DNA of 64,000 nucleotides from JAKALX01 sp964508715 (GCA_964508715.1 CAZDUX010000010.1:1-64000); one strand, 5' to 3'. Positions 51,515 to 61,036 are shown, counted from the stretch's first letter. The notes: generated by a model from the sequence alone, not told the origin. Numbers and translations are program-made.

Positions 51515-53179
51515 GTGAACGCGGGGCAAGGCCATGCCTACTCGCTAAGGGTGACGATCGCTCCCGATGGGCGCACGTTCGTGGTTGGCGGGGCACTCAG
51601 CATCGGGAGAGCGCCGGACAACTCGATCGTGATCGATGACGGCGCGGTCTCGCGGCGCCACGCGACGCTCACGCCCGATGGCGAGGGCGGAGCCATACTC
51701 ATCGACCTCGAGAGTGCCAACGGGACGACCGTCAACGGCGTGCGCATCACCCCTCGTTCGCCGGTGCGTGTGGCACCCGGCGACAACATCGCGATCGCGG
51801 GAGTGGTGCTCACCCTGGAGGCAACTGCGTCGCTGGGCGCAGGGGGTGTTTCCACAACCGCCAACCCCCCGGGTGTGGCCGTGCCACCTGCCCAAACACC
51901 GGTCCGCCGCGCATCTCCGCGCACTCCCCGCCGTGAACGCACTCCGTCGCCGGGCGGCAGTCGCAGCGTGGCGCTTCTCATGGGGCTGGGTGTCATTCTC
52001 CTGTTCGTTGCGTTTGTAGCATCCAACACGGCGGACGCGAAGCTGCTCGAGACCGGGTACTACAAGGGTGTGCTCCAGCATGCGAACGCTTACGAGCGCA
52101 CCTACACGGAGGTGGCAGCCGACCCGGCGCTTGCAGACGAGGTAAATAGCCTGGTCGGCGGTATCGGCATCATCCCGGGGGCCGCAGCCACGGCCGTACT
52201 CCGCGTGGTGCCGCAGTCCTTCCTGCAAGGCCTGGTGGAGGCCTCGATCGACCGGCTCATTGCATACCTGGAGAACCACACGTCGTTCGATGTTTCACTC
52301 GATGTGACGCCGGTGATGACCGGCCTCGGCCTGGGCGCGGCTGGATTCGCCATCGGCGAACTGATTGGACGCCCAACCCACGAGGCGGACTCGTACGAGG
52401 AGTTCGTTTTCGAACTGCACGCGGCTCTGGCCGGGATCAAGCTGAGCGGGTCCCTGCCACTCGTCATTCCTGACTACGACATTCCGGAGAACAAGCGCCA
52501 GGAGGTCACGAACCTGATCATCAGTTCGGCGGGATTGACGGCTGAGAAGGACCGGGCTCGGATCGCCGAGGTGGCTGCAGCGGTGGCTGACAACGACATG
52601 GAGACGGCACTCAAAGCCGGGATGGAGGGACTCATGTCGGGATCAACGCTCCTCGCGCAGCAGGACCTGGTACGGGGGAAGTTCATCCACGAAACAGAGG
52701 TGGGCGGCGAGACACGCTACCTCCTTGGGCCACCTCCGGAGGTGACACGGCAACTCTCCGACGTGCTGCGGATCGTCCACCTCGTGAGCTGGGCATCGGG
52801 ATGGGGGCGCCACGCGGCGGTTGCCGGGATGATCGCACTGCTGGCACTGCTGGGCTGGACGCACCGCGCGAACGGGTTGTCAGCCCTTCGCTGGATGGGT
52901 TGGCCGCTCCTCGTTGCGGGAAGCATAGGGTTCGCGGGCTGGCTGATTGGCCGGGAACTCGCGAAGAATGCGATCCTCGACGCGTCTTTGGGGCCGGATT
53001 CGACGGTACCCGAGAGCTTCGCACGCCTCTATCGCGATGTGATCGGACAGGCATTGAGCGACCTCACACCAATCGTCTGGACACCATGTGTTGTCGCGAT
53101 GTTGCTCGGGATTGCACTGGTTGGCGGGGCGGCGTTAGCCAATCGAAAGGGCGCAACGAAACTCGCCACCGAAGGGTGA
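51515..53179 (+). CDS. FHA-domain multi-pass membrane protein
   Basis: The 554-residue protein opens with an FHA domain (residues 12-100): LSIGRAPDNSIVID, VSRRHATLT and LESANGTTVNGVRI, the full phospho-Thr recognition set (GR, SxxH, NG). A basic Pro linker leads to a first helix (VALLMGLGVILLFVAFVAS, near 150), a large extracytoplasmic part of about 230 residues with a second hydrophobic stretch near 265, and three C-terminal helices (from about 425). No enzyme motif is seen in the large part. It is likely an envelope protein controlled through FHA binding to the kinase at 48003. GTG start without ribosome site; unrecognised family. Confidence 0.75.
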   Translation: MNAGQGHAYSLRVTIAPDGRTFVVGGALSIGRAPDNSIVIDDGAVSRRHATLTPDGEGGAILIDLESANGTTVNGVRITPRSPVRVAPGDNIAIAGVVLTLEATASLGAGGVSTTANPPGVAVPPAQTPVRRASPRTPRRERTPSPGGSRSVALLMGLGVILLFVAFVASNTADAKLLETGYYKGVLQHANAYERTYTEVAADPALADEVNSLVGGIGIIPGAAATAVLRVVPQSFLQGLVEASIDRLIAYLENHTSFDVSLDVTPVMTGLGLGAAGFAIGELIGRPTHEADSYEEFVFELHAALAGIKLSGSLPLVIPDYDIPENKRQEVTNLIISSAGLTAEKDRARIAEVAAAVADNDMETALKAGMEGLMSGSTLLAQQDLVRGKFIHETEVGGETRYLLGPPPEVTRQLSDVLRIVHLVSWASGWGRHAAVAGMIALLALLGWTHRANGLSALRWMGWPLLVAGSIGFAGWLIGRELAKNAILDASLGPDSTVPESFARLYRDVIGQALSDLTPIVWTPCVVAMLLGIALVGGAALANRKGATKLATEG

Positions 53180-53192
53180 AGAACTCTGCATA

Positions 53193-53786
53193 TCAGCCAT
53201 CATCCCGGAGGAAGATGCTGCAGGTGTCACCTCCGCCGGTCTCGTAAGCCTCCGTCAGGGCTGCGGTCCCGTGGGTGGGGTTGTCGAAGGAGAGCGTCAC
53301 GTAGGCCCGCCCATCGCTACTGGGCAGGGGATATTCGAACTGGAATTGTGGCCACGTGAAGACAAGATTCGCCACGTACTTGCCGCCAATATGGGTGACC
53401 TTCACGGGTTCACCGTCGGTGAGGTAGCCGTCGGCCGGTTCTCTTATTTCATCGAGGAGATATTCGAATTCGAAAGCCGTACCGGGCGTGGGGTCGCCAC
53501 CACAGGAATTGGAGACGACCACGAAATGCATATCCCAGTAGCCGGATTCAATTGAACGCGGAGGCATCGGGATGGTGGTGGCAGTCACGGTAGTGCCTGG
53601 TGTGGTCCCCGGTGAGGGCCGCACCGTGGATGTCGTGAGCGCCCCGGCGCCTGACAGGCCCGCGACCGTCGGGGTTGGCGTGGGCTGGGCGGAACCGCCA
53701 CGGCAGCCACTACCCGCCACGACAACCAGGATAGCAATGCCGAGCAGCGGAGCCAGCCAGGGCATGCAGTTACGAATCACGCGCAT
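53193..53786 (-). CDS. Lipoprotein with the same outside domain as the kinase sensor
   Basis: The product has an export signal with lipid Cys (LLGIAILVVVAGSGCRGG), a Thr/Pro linker, and a domain of about 120 residues: YWDMHFVVVSNSCGGDPTPG, then VANLVFTWPQFQFEYPLPS and TAALTEAYETGGGDTC. The same order of features ends the kinase at 48003 (EYNFKITSNDCPFGAQAG ... FHFVDFEFNYPVVAS ... ASLTERYDAPSC). It looks like a free form of the kinase sensor, perhaps a decoy or co-receptor. ATG 53786 was chosen, 53813 is an alternative. It is divergent from the FHA-ABC gene. Confidence 0.75.
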   Translation of the reverse strand: MRVIRNCMPWLAPLLGIAILVVVAGSGCRGGSAQPTPTPTVAGLSGAGALTTSTVRPSPGTTPGTTVTATTIPMPPRSIESGYWDMHFVVVSNSCGGDPTPGTAFEFEYLLDEIREPADGYLTDGEPVKVTHIGGKYVANLVFTWPQFQFEYPLPSSDGRAYVTLSFDNPTHGTAALTEAYETGGGDTCSIFLRDDG

Positions 53787-53974
53787 CAATGAAGCCTGGC
53801 TCCCAGCATCCATCGGTTACCCGGTACTTTACACTGGCCGGACGGCGGCAGGTGCAGGCCCTTTCGGACAGAACTGCGTCATCCGCCCACCGGGCTCGGA
53901 CCGTTCGGCCGTTTGAGGACATGCGGCCGGAGGGCATTCTCCTGTCTGGAGTACCGCGAACGAATGAGGGGAAG

Positions 53975-56731
53975 ATGGCAACGCTCACGATAGCTGCGGG
54001 CGGCGAGCAACAGACGTTCCCAATTACCGGCACGGTAGCGATTGGCCGGGCGATTGATAACGACATTCAGCTCGACAGCGTGAACGTGTCGCGGCACCAC
54101 GCATCAATCATCTCGAGCCCCGACGGCTTCCTGCTGATGGACCTCGGGAGTGCAAACGGCTCACGAATCAACGGCAAAGAGGTCGAGCCGCGGGTACCGG
54201 TAGCGATTCGCCCCGGCGACCGGATCACACTCGCCGACGTGGAGATCGGGCTCCAGGATGGAGTTGCAGCGCCTTCCGCGGCAGTGGCAGAAGCCGGGCC
54301 CGGCACGACGAGAGTCGGAGGTGCGCAGAGCGCGCGGTCAGGGCCACACGCCACCGTCTTCGCCGCGGTCGCCCCGCGCCTCGAGATCGTGACGCGGACC
54401 GGGACGCGGGAGGTACCGCTAACCGGCGACAGGATCACTCTGGGGCGGGAATCAGACAACGCGATCCAGCTGGATGCCGATGTCGTGTCGCGTCATCACC
54501 TGGTGCTGCGCCGAAGCGGTGGCACCTACATCGCCGATGACCTTGGCACAACGAACGGCATTCGGTACCAGGGCGAGCGGGTGCAATCCCATACCCTCGC
54601 AGATGGGGACGTCCTGGATATCGCCGGCGAGGTGTCGCTTCGGTTCGCGGTTGCGCCATCTCCCGCCGGAGCGGTGGAGGAACAGCAAGAAGCGCAAATC
54701 GACCCGAACAGGACGATCACCATCGGGCGCGGTGAAGGATGCGATCTGCGGCTGACCCACCCGACGGTCTCGATGCTTCATGCGCGCGTAACCCCAATGC
54801 CGGGAGGCAGGAGGGTCGTTGAGGATCTCGGTTCGACCAACGGCACCTACGTCAACGGGATCCGCCTCGCCCGTGGGGAGCAGCGCGTACTGGCGCCCGC
54901 CGACGTCATCCAGGTTGGACCAATCCGGCTGCACCTGAGTGATGCGGGCGTGCGCCGGGAGGACCACTCATCCCACATCCGGCTGACCGCAGTGCGCCTG
55001 AACCAGTGGGTGAGCAAATCACTGAATCTCCTGCAGGACATCTCTGTCGTTGTTGAACCGCAGGAGTTTGTGGCGGTCGTTGGGGTGAGCGGCTCGGGAA
55101 AGTCGACACTGCTCGGGGCACTGAGCGGGCTGCGGCCAGCATCAGACGGAGACGTTCTGCTGAACGACACCTCGCTCTACGACCATTTCGACGCATTCCG
55201 GACAACCCTCGGATACGTCCCGCAGGACGACATCCTGCATCGGGAACTACCCGTTTCACGGGCACTCGGCTACGCGGCCGAACTGCGGCTTCCCGACGAC
55301 GCATCGGAACAGGAGCGCCACTCGCGGGTAGAGTCGGTGATCAACACACTGGGGCTCCAGGAGCGGCGGGACACCGCTGTGGGCCGGCTGAGCGGCGGGC
55401 AACGGAAGCGTGTCTCCATCGGCGCCGAGATGCTCACGCAGCCGGGACTGTTCTTCCTCGATGAAGCCACGTCGGGATTGGACCCCGGCACCGAAAGCCA
55501 GCTCATGCGGTTACTCCGCAAGCTGGCGGACGACGGCAACACCGTTCTGCTCATCACCCATGCGACGAAGAACGTCATGCTCTGCGACCAGGTGCTCTTC
55601 CTGGCAAAGGGCGGAAACCTGGCGTACTACGGGCCCCCGGAGCAGGCACTCGGGTATTTCGAAGTCGAGGACTTCGACGGGATCTACGAGAAGCTGGAGG
55701 CGGAGAAATCGCCCGACGAGTGGGCGGCGAAATACCGGGCTTCTTCCCAGTACCAGGAGTTCGTGGCGGATCGGCTGGCGGCACAGGGCGCATTCACGCC
55801 AGGGGCAGCACCTGCTCCCGCGCGGCATGCAGCCCCCCCGGCCGGACGGACGAGCTCGGCATGGCACCAATTCCGGGTGCTCTCGCTGCGCTACCTCGAC
55901 CTCATCCGGCGGGACAAGGTGAACTTCGCGCTGTTGTTCCTGCTCGCACCGGCACTCTCGTTGGTTGACCTCATCGCCTGGCCACGGGACGTCCTCAGCC
56001 CGGTCACCGGCCAGGGCGGCAAGGCGATGACGATGCTCTTCCTTGCGGCACTGATCCCGTTCCTGGTTGGCTCATTGAGTTCAGTGCGAGAGATCGTCAA
56101 GGAGTCGGCGATCTATTCGCGGGAGCGGGCAGTATCGCTCAAGGTGTGGCCATACCTGGGCTCGAAGATGGCCATCGGATCGCTCTTTGCCTTCTATCAC
56201 GCCGGTGTCTTACTGGGCGTGAAGATCCTCCTCATCGATTTTCCGGCGGCCACGACAGCGGACTACGCGGCGATGTATGTAACGATGGTGCTGGCGGTCA
56301 TCTCGGGCGTGATGTGGGCACTGCTGATCTCGACGCTCACACGACGCGAAGAGCAAGCGATGATGCTCATCATCGGCATCATCGTGATGCAGCTCGTGTT
56401 CTCCGGGGGGCTGATGCCCGTCTCCGGCCTGGGTCCCGTTGGGGCCGTTTTTGCCGCACTCGACAGTACTGGCTGGGTCTTCCAGGCGATGACAGCGAGT
56501 GCAGGCCTCTCGATGGCGGGATGCTCCGGGGATTTCGCCGCGTGCACCATCCCGGGAGTACAGGGGCTGGCAACACCGGCCGAACGAGCGATCACGTTCA
56601 AGAGTGTCGATGAGGCGTTTGGCGATGTATTCGACGCGAACATCATGGTGTGCTGGGGAGCGCTCGTGCTCCTCATCGTAGGCATGGCGTTCATCCTGTA
56701 CTTCCTGCAGAAACGGAAGGACATCCTCTAA
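53975..56731 (+). CDS. Triple-FHA ABC transporter (ABC2/ABCG-type half or full exporter)
   Basis: The 918-residue protein has three FHA domains: GTVAIGRAIDNDIQLD ... VSRHHASI ... NGSRING (about 20-85), ITLGRESDNAIQLD ... VSRHHLVL ... TTNG (about 145-215) and ITIGRGEGCDLRL ... LHARV ... STNGTYVNG (about 245-310). An ABC ATPase follows with Walker A GVSGSGKSTLLGALSG, signature LSGGQRKRVSI and Walker B LFFLDEATSGLDPG. A six-helix ABC2 membrane part starts near 640. The layout matches mycobacterial Rv1747 (two FHA, controlled by the kinase PknF), with one FHA more here. Start ATG 53975 after GAGGGG. Export of a lipid or glycan under kinase control is plausible. Confidence 0.9.
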   Translation: MATLTIAAGGEQQTFPITGTVAIGRAIDNDIQLDSVNVSRHHASIISSPDGFLLMDLGSANGSRINGKEVEPRVPVAIRPGDRITLADVEIGLQDGVAAPSAAVAEAGPGTTRVGGAQSARSGPHATVFAAVAPRLEIVTRTGTREVPLTGDRITLGRESDNAIQLDADVVSRHHLVLRRSGGTYIADDLGTTNGIRYQGERVQSHTLADGDVLDIAGEVSLRFAVAPSPAGAVEEQQEAQIDPNRTITIGRGEGCDLRLTHPTVSMLHARVTPMPGGRRVVEDLGSTNGTYVNGIRLARGEQRVLAPADVIQVGPIRLHLSDAGVRREDHSSHIRLTAVRLNQWVSKSLNLLQDISVVVEPQEFVAVVGVSGSGKSTLLGALSGLRPASDGDVLLNDTSLYDHFDAFRTTLGYVPQDDILHRELPVSRALGYAAELRLPDDASEQERHSRVESVINTLGLQERRDTAVGRLSGGQRKRVSIGAEMLTQPGLFFLDEATSGLDPGTESQLMRLLRKLADDGNTVLLITHATKNVMLCDQVLFLAKGGNLAYYGPPEQALGYFEVEDFDGIYEKLEAEKSPDEWAAKYRASSQYQEFVADRLAAQGAFTPGAAPAPARHAAPPAGRTSSAWHQFRVLSLRYLDLIRRDKVNFALLFLLAPALSLVDLIAWPRDVLSPVTGQGGKAMTMLFLAALIPFLVGSLSSVREIVKESAIYSRERAVSLKVWPYLGSKMAIGSLFAFYHAGVLLGVKILLIDFPAATTADYAAMYVTMVLAVISGVMWALLISTLTRREEQAMMLIIGIIVMQLVFSGGLMPVSGLGPVGAVFAALDSTGWVFQAMTASAGLSMAGCSGDFAACTIPGVQGLATPAERAITFKSVDEAFGDVFDANIMVCWGALVLLIVGMAFILYFLQKRKDIL

Positions 56732-56776
56732 CGACAGCGCAGGCCCTTCGATGGGTTGAACGCGTGGCGGACAGTG

Positions 56777-58252
56777 TTACTTGCCGCGGGTCGCTTCCTT
56801 CAGGGCACGTTCGACCGTCCGGAGGACCTTGAGGCGGGCATGCAGCTTGTCCTCAGCTTCGACGAGTGTCCATGGGGCGAGTTCGGAGCTGGTCTTCTCG
56901 ACCATCTCGCAGGCAGCCGCCTGGTAGCCATCCCACTTCTCCCGGTTCGGCCAGTCCTCGGGCGTGATCTTGTAGCGTTTGAACCCCATCGCCTCGCGGT
57001 CCTGGAAGCGGCGAAGCTGCTCCTCCTTGCTCGTGGTGAGCCAGAACTTGAGGACGACGGAGCCCGATTGGACGAGCTGCTCTTCATAGGCATTGATTTC
57101 GCTGTAGGCACGCCCCCAGTCATCGGCTGAGCAGAGATTTTCGAGCCGTTCGACGAGGACACGCCCGTACCACGACCGGTCGAAAGTGGTGAAGTGCCCC
57201 CAGCGGGGGAGGTGGCGCCAGAAACGCCAGAGGTAGGGCCTGGCGCGTTCTTCGTCAGTCGGTGCAGAGATCTGGACGACGCGGTAGAAGCGGGCATCGA
57301 GTGCCTGGGTAACGCGGCGGATGCAGCCTCCCTTACCGGCAGCATCTGAGCCTTCGAAGATCATTACGACGGAGCGGCGGCAGTCCTGCAGGGAGCGGGC
57401 CATCCGGCCGATCTCGAGTTGCAGCCCGGGCAATTCCTTGCGGTAGGCATCCTCGGGGACGCTGAGGCTGAGATCGAGGGCCGAAATGACATTCAGCGAA
57501 GCAGGTGTTGGGAGCGGGACCGGCACCACCGGGGTAACCACATCCCGTGCGAGGCGCGCCTCGATAGCCGCGAGGATCGTTTCGGCAACCGTGAGGTCGC
57601 GATAGCGGGCATCCCACGCTTCGATGAGATGCCAGGGCGCCCGGCCGGTATTGGTCCGTCGCAGGGCCCGGCTGGCCGAGTTCACGAACGCGTCATACGT
57701 CTTGTGGAACCGCCAATCCTGCTTTGAAACCCGCCAGGCCGTATCTGGATTCTTTGCCAGGGATTTGAAGCGCTTGCGCTGCTGATCTTTCGTTATGTGG
57801 AGCCACAGCTTGACCAGGAGCACTCCCTCGGCTGCAAGCATCTCCTCGAACTCGATGATCCGGCGGAGACCATCCTCCATGCCGGCTTCGTTGAGTTGAC
57901 CGAGAGAGTGGGTGGCAATCGGGCGCGTATACCAGGAGCCAAAAAAGATGCCGATCTTGCCTTTCGGGGGCAGTCGCTGCCAGAAGCGGTAGTACTCAGG
58001 GCGTTCCCGTTCCTCCTCCGATGGGGCGCCAAGGGCATGCGTCTGGACACCGCGCGCATCGAGCCAGCTGAGAAGCCGGTTCACCGAGTCGCCCTTCCCG
58101 GCGCCCTCTGCCCCGGCGATGACGACGACCACGGAGAAGTTCGCCTCGGCAAGCCGCAGCTGTGCATCGAGCAGTTGTTCACGCACCACGGGTTCACGCG
58201 CGGCGAAGGTCTGACGGTCAACTTTGCGGCCAAGCTGGACACTCTCGAACAT
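56777..58252 (-). CDS. Tandem-domain polyphosphate:AMP phosphotransferase (PPK2 class II)
   Basis: The 491-residue protein contains two PPK2 domains. The first (residues 10-235) has Walker A AGAEGAGKGDSVNRLLSW, and the second (265-485) has EGSDAAGKGGCIRRVTQ. Each has a lid with Arg/Trp residues (RPEYYRFWQRLPPKGKIG and RPYLWRFWRHLPRWGHFT) and a DRSWYGRVLVERLE or SWYTRP strand. Fused tandem PPK2 enzymes phosphorylate AMP to ADP with polyphosphate. The first domain may be the inactive partner in such fusions. It lies 13 bases before the cyclase gene's stop, on the same strand, and links polyphosphate, AMP and possibly cyclic-nucleotide signalling. Confidence 0.88.
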   Translation of the reverse strand: MFESVQLGRKVDRQTFAAREPVVREQLLDAQLRLAEANFSVVVVIAGAEGAGKGDSVNRLLSWLDARGVQTHALGAPSEEERERPEYYRFWQRLPPKGKIGIFFGSWYTRPIATHSLGQLNEAGMEDGLRRIIEFEEMLAAEGVLLVKLWLHITKDQQRKRFKSLAKNPDTAWRVSKQDWRFHKTYDAFVNSASRALRRTNTGRAPWHLIEAWDARYRDLTVAETILAAIEARLARDVVTPVVPVPLPTPASLNVISALDLSLSVPEDAYRKELPGLQLEIGRMARSLQDCRRSVVMIFEGSDAAGKGGCIRRVTQALDARFYRVVQISAPTDEERARPYLWRFWRHLPRWGHFTTFDRSWYGRVLVERLENLCSADDWGRAYSEINAYEEQLVQSGSVVLKFWLTTSKEEQLRRFQDREAMGFKRYKITPEDWPNREKWDGYQAAACEMVEKTSSELAPWTLVEAEDKLHARLKVLRTVERALKEATRGK

Positions 58253-58265
58253 GGCTTCCTCCAGG

Positions 58266-60080
58266 TCAGGTCTGCTTTTGGATAGTCATTGCCGGGTCGA
58301 ACGGGTCGGGCCGCGAACGCAGGCACTCGACGGAACGGGAGAGGAGTTGAAGGGCGGGGAGGTCATAGTCCGGTGTCTCTCCGAGCAGCCGGGCAAGCAA
58401 CTGGCAGGCCTCGGACCATTCAGATGCCTCGAAGTGCGCGAGCGCCTGCTCAAAGGTGTCGCGGCGCGCGCGCCACTCTTCTGTGTTTTCGCCGGCGAAG
58501 AGTTCGAAGACATCGACCGGTTCGGAGAAGCCCTGGACGCGCAGGCCTCCCAGGCGGCGGGTGCCGAAAACGGATGGAAGCCGGTCACGTGTCGCGCGGG
58601 AGATGATGGCGCCGACTCCGACGGTCTTGGTAGCGTTCTCGAGGCGGCTCGCGAGATTGACCGCGGGGCCCATGGGGCCGTATTTGAACTTCACCCGGCT
58701 CCCGGTGTTACCCACGAGCGCGGGGCCGGTGTGGATACCGACGCCCAGGCGAAGCGGCTCGCCCGCCTCCTCCTGCCAGCGATCAGAGAGCGCGGGCAGG
58801 TCGTGCAGGAAATGAAGTGCCGCCCGGCAGGCGCGCGCCGGGTGATCACGCTGCTCGGCGGGGGCGTTCCACATCGCGAGGAGCCCATCACCGACATAGT
58901 CGACGACCACGCCGTCTGTCTCACGGATCCTGATGCTCTGGAGTTCCATCACGTCCTGCATCATGGCGAAGGTACGCTCGGGACCCAGGCGGTCGGAGAT
59001 GCGGGAGAAGTTGCGGACGTCGGTGAAGAGGACGGTGACCTCGCGCTCGCGGCCCTGGAGGATCGACGCATCGGTAGCGAGCTCCCGAGCGAGTTCGGGC
59101 GAGAAGAACTGCTCGAACTGGATCTGGCTGCGCAGCGCTTTCTCCCGCTGCTGTTCCCGTTCGAGACCGGCCCCGGCGGCGGCCGCCAGCACCTGGACGA
59201 CGAGCGCCTCGAGCGGCGATATGTGCGGCGGTGGCGCATCGGGCCGGAGTGAGCGTGCTCCGTACACGATGCCGGCGACCTCATGCTCACCATCGAGAAT
59301 AGGGGCGGCAACGACGGTGTCGACACCAACGAGGCTGCTCGAAAGGAACTCGGGGCCAAGGTTCCGAAAGACCGTTCGACGAAGGCGGACGACTTCATCG
59401 AGGATCGTGGAACTGTAGGGAGAACGATCAGAGCCGAACGGCGGGACCTGGGCAGCAATCTCCCAGCCCTCGCCCTTCCGAAGGATCACCAGTCCACGAT
59501 CGAGGCCGACGAGATCGACAACCGCCCGGGCCGTGGCTTCGAGAAAGGCGGCCGAGGTGGCCGCGGCCTGCTGGACAGCCACGAGTGTCTGGAACCAGTG
59601 AGCGAGCACCTCGGGCCCCGGGGCGCTGCCAAGTTCGTGCAGCGCGACGGGATGTTCGTCGAGGGGTGTGAGTTCCGGCAGGGCCTCGATCCCCGGCCCC
59701 AGGTGCTCGGTGACTGGCGTTGGAACGGACGTGAGAGTGGGGAGTTCGCGGGTCGTGTGCGATAGGCCGCCAGCGAGACTAATCTCCACCTGGGAGTTGC
59801 CGATACGAAGAACGACAGGGAGGGCAACGTCGGCGCTCTCACCCATGCCGATCTCACCGTTGGCGAGGCGAATCGCGGACGTCTGGCTCAGGTTTTCGAC
59901 ATGCAGGCTATCGCCCGGCAGCAGCACAACGCGGATGTGGTCCCGGGAGACGAACGGGTCGGTAAGGAAGCAGCGGGGCACACCCGTGGCCGGGCCGCGC
60001 CCGAACTCGAGCGGCCCCTCGGCGTGTTCGAGAACCTGCTCCTGCCCCTGGGAACGAACGACGATATGCAGCACAGCCAT
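58266..60080 (-). CDS. FHA-GAF-class III adenylate/guanylate cyclase
   Basis: Start ATG 60080 gives 604 residues. An FHA-like domain at 20-90 (LEFGRGPATGVPRCFLTD, VSRDHIRVVL) is followed by a GAF domain (about 165-335). The class III cyclase domain (about 375-560) contains VTVLFTDVRNFSRISD (metal Asp), VVVDYVGDGLLAMWN (second metal Asp) and KFKYGPMGPAVNLASRLEN. The usual purine-selecting Asp/Thr after GPMG is not obvious (GPAVN), so ATP versus GTP choice is open. A helical 60-residue tail follows. Probably a phospho-Thr-responsive cyclase activated by the kinase at 48003, in one operon with the PP2C and PPK2 genes. Confidence 0.85.
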   Translation of the reverse strand: MAVLHIVVRSQGQEQVLEHAEGPLEFGRGPATGVPRCFLTDPFVSRDHIRVVLLPGDSLHVENLSQTSAIRLANGEIGMGESADVALPVVLRIGNSQVEISLAGGLSHTTRELPTLTSVPTPVTEHLGPGIEALPELTPLDEHPVALHELGSAPGPEVLAHWFQTLVAVQQAAATSAAFLEATARAVVDLVGLDRGLVILRKGEGWEIAAQVPPFGSDRSPYSSTILDEVVRLRRTVFRNLGPEFLSSSLVGVDTVVAAPILDGEHEVAGIVYGARSLRPDAPPPHISPLEALVVQVLAAAAGAGLEREQQREKALRSQIQFEQFFSPELARELATDASILQGREREVTVLFTDVRNFSRISDRLGPERTFAMMQDVMELQSIRIRETDGVVVDYVGDGLLAMWNAPAEQRDHPARACRAALHFLHDLPALSDRWQEEAGEPLRLGVGIHTGPALVGNTGSRVKFKYGPMGPAVNLASRLENATKTVGVGAIISRATRDRLPSVFGTRRLGGLRVQGFSEPVDVFELFAGENTEEWRARRDTFEQALAHFEASEWSEACQLLARLLGETPDYDLPALQLLSRSVECLRSRPDPFDPAMTIQKQT

Positions 60081-60118
60081 CCGGTCCACGCCTGCGTCCG
60101 CTAAGCCGGACCGCAATA

Positions 60119-60946
60119 TCAGGGTACATCGAGTGAAATCTGGCGGGTAACGGCGGTGCGGACATCGTCGCGGGGCCGTGTGGCCGGAAGCTCGGGAACA
60201 GCGAGGATACGGGCCAGCACGACTGCCACGTTGTCCGTGCCGCCGTGTTCGTTTGCGAGGTCCACGAGAGTCTGGGCGAGTCCATCCAGGTTCATCGCTC
60301 CATGGCGGAGGAGGACGGCCTCGATCTCGGTATCGGAAACAAGCCCATGGAGGCCATCCGAGGAGAGGAGCAACAGGTCGCCAACTCTGCATGCCTCGGG
60401 GTCGCGCTCCTCGAGTTCAACCGTAGACTCGACTCCGATCGCACGCGTGATGATGTTTCGGTACGGGCTCGAGGCGGCCGCGGCATTCGTCATCGCGCCA
60501 CTACGCACCTGGTCGGCCACCCAGCTATGGTCACGCGTCAGTGGCACGAGATGGCTGGCGCGGAGGAGATAAGCGCGGGAATCACCAGCGTGGAGGACGT
60601 GCAACTCCCCGGCCACGATGATTGCAAGAACAAGCGTGGTGCCGCTTGGCTGGCCAACGGCCGCTCCCTGTTCATAGACGCTCGTGTTCACACTGCGAAC
60701 AGCGTCCCGGACAGCGGCGACGGGTTCATCGGCCTCACGGGCCGCCGCGGCAACCGCTTCGAGCACGAGGGTGCTCGTCTCGGCTCCTCCTTTGAGACCG
60801 CCAACGCCATCCGCGACGGCAAGGATGACGACACCAGGGGTCGCTCCAGCCATCGCCAGGACGGCATCCTGGTTCGATGCGCGAACACGGCCCTTGTCGG
60901 TGATGGCGGCGAATTCAACCTGCGGCGGCCCGGCCGGTTCACTCAT
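60119..60946 (-). CDS. PP2C-family Ser/Thr protein phosphatase
   Basis: The 275-residue phosphatase has the PP2C/PrpC metal motifs: KGRVRASNQDAVLAM, LAVADGVGGLKGG, SGTTLVLAII, VLHAGDSRAYLLR, PLTRDHSWVADQ, LLLSSDGLHGLVSD and HGGTDNVAVVL. It would remove phosphate from the kinase and its FHA-bound targets. It is cytoplasmic, without a membrane helix. Stop 38 bases before the cyclase start; the two are likely co-transcribed. Kinase and phosphatase are 11 kb apart, within the same locus. Confidence 0.92.
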   Translation of the reverse strand: MSEPAGPPQVEFAAITDKGRVRASNQDAVLAMAGATPGVVILAVADGVGGLKGGAETSTLVLEAVAAAAREADEPVAAVRDAVRSVNTSVYEQGAAVGQPSGTTLVLAIIVAGELHVLHAGDSRAYLLRASHLVPLTRDHSWVADQVRSGAMTNAAAASSPYRNIITRAIGVESTVELEERDPEACRVGDLLLLSSDGLHGLVSDTEIEAVLLRHGAMNLDGLAQTLVDLANEHGGTDNVAVVLARILAVPELPATRPRDDVRTAVTRQISLDVP

Positions 60947-61036
60947 GTGCGAGCCTCCTCGTGTGATTGTGGGCAGATGCCAGGCAGGCAGGAGCGGTAC
61001 ACGTTCCCCGGTGAGGCACCCCGAACGTCCACGCGC

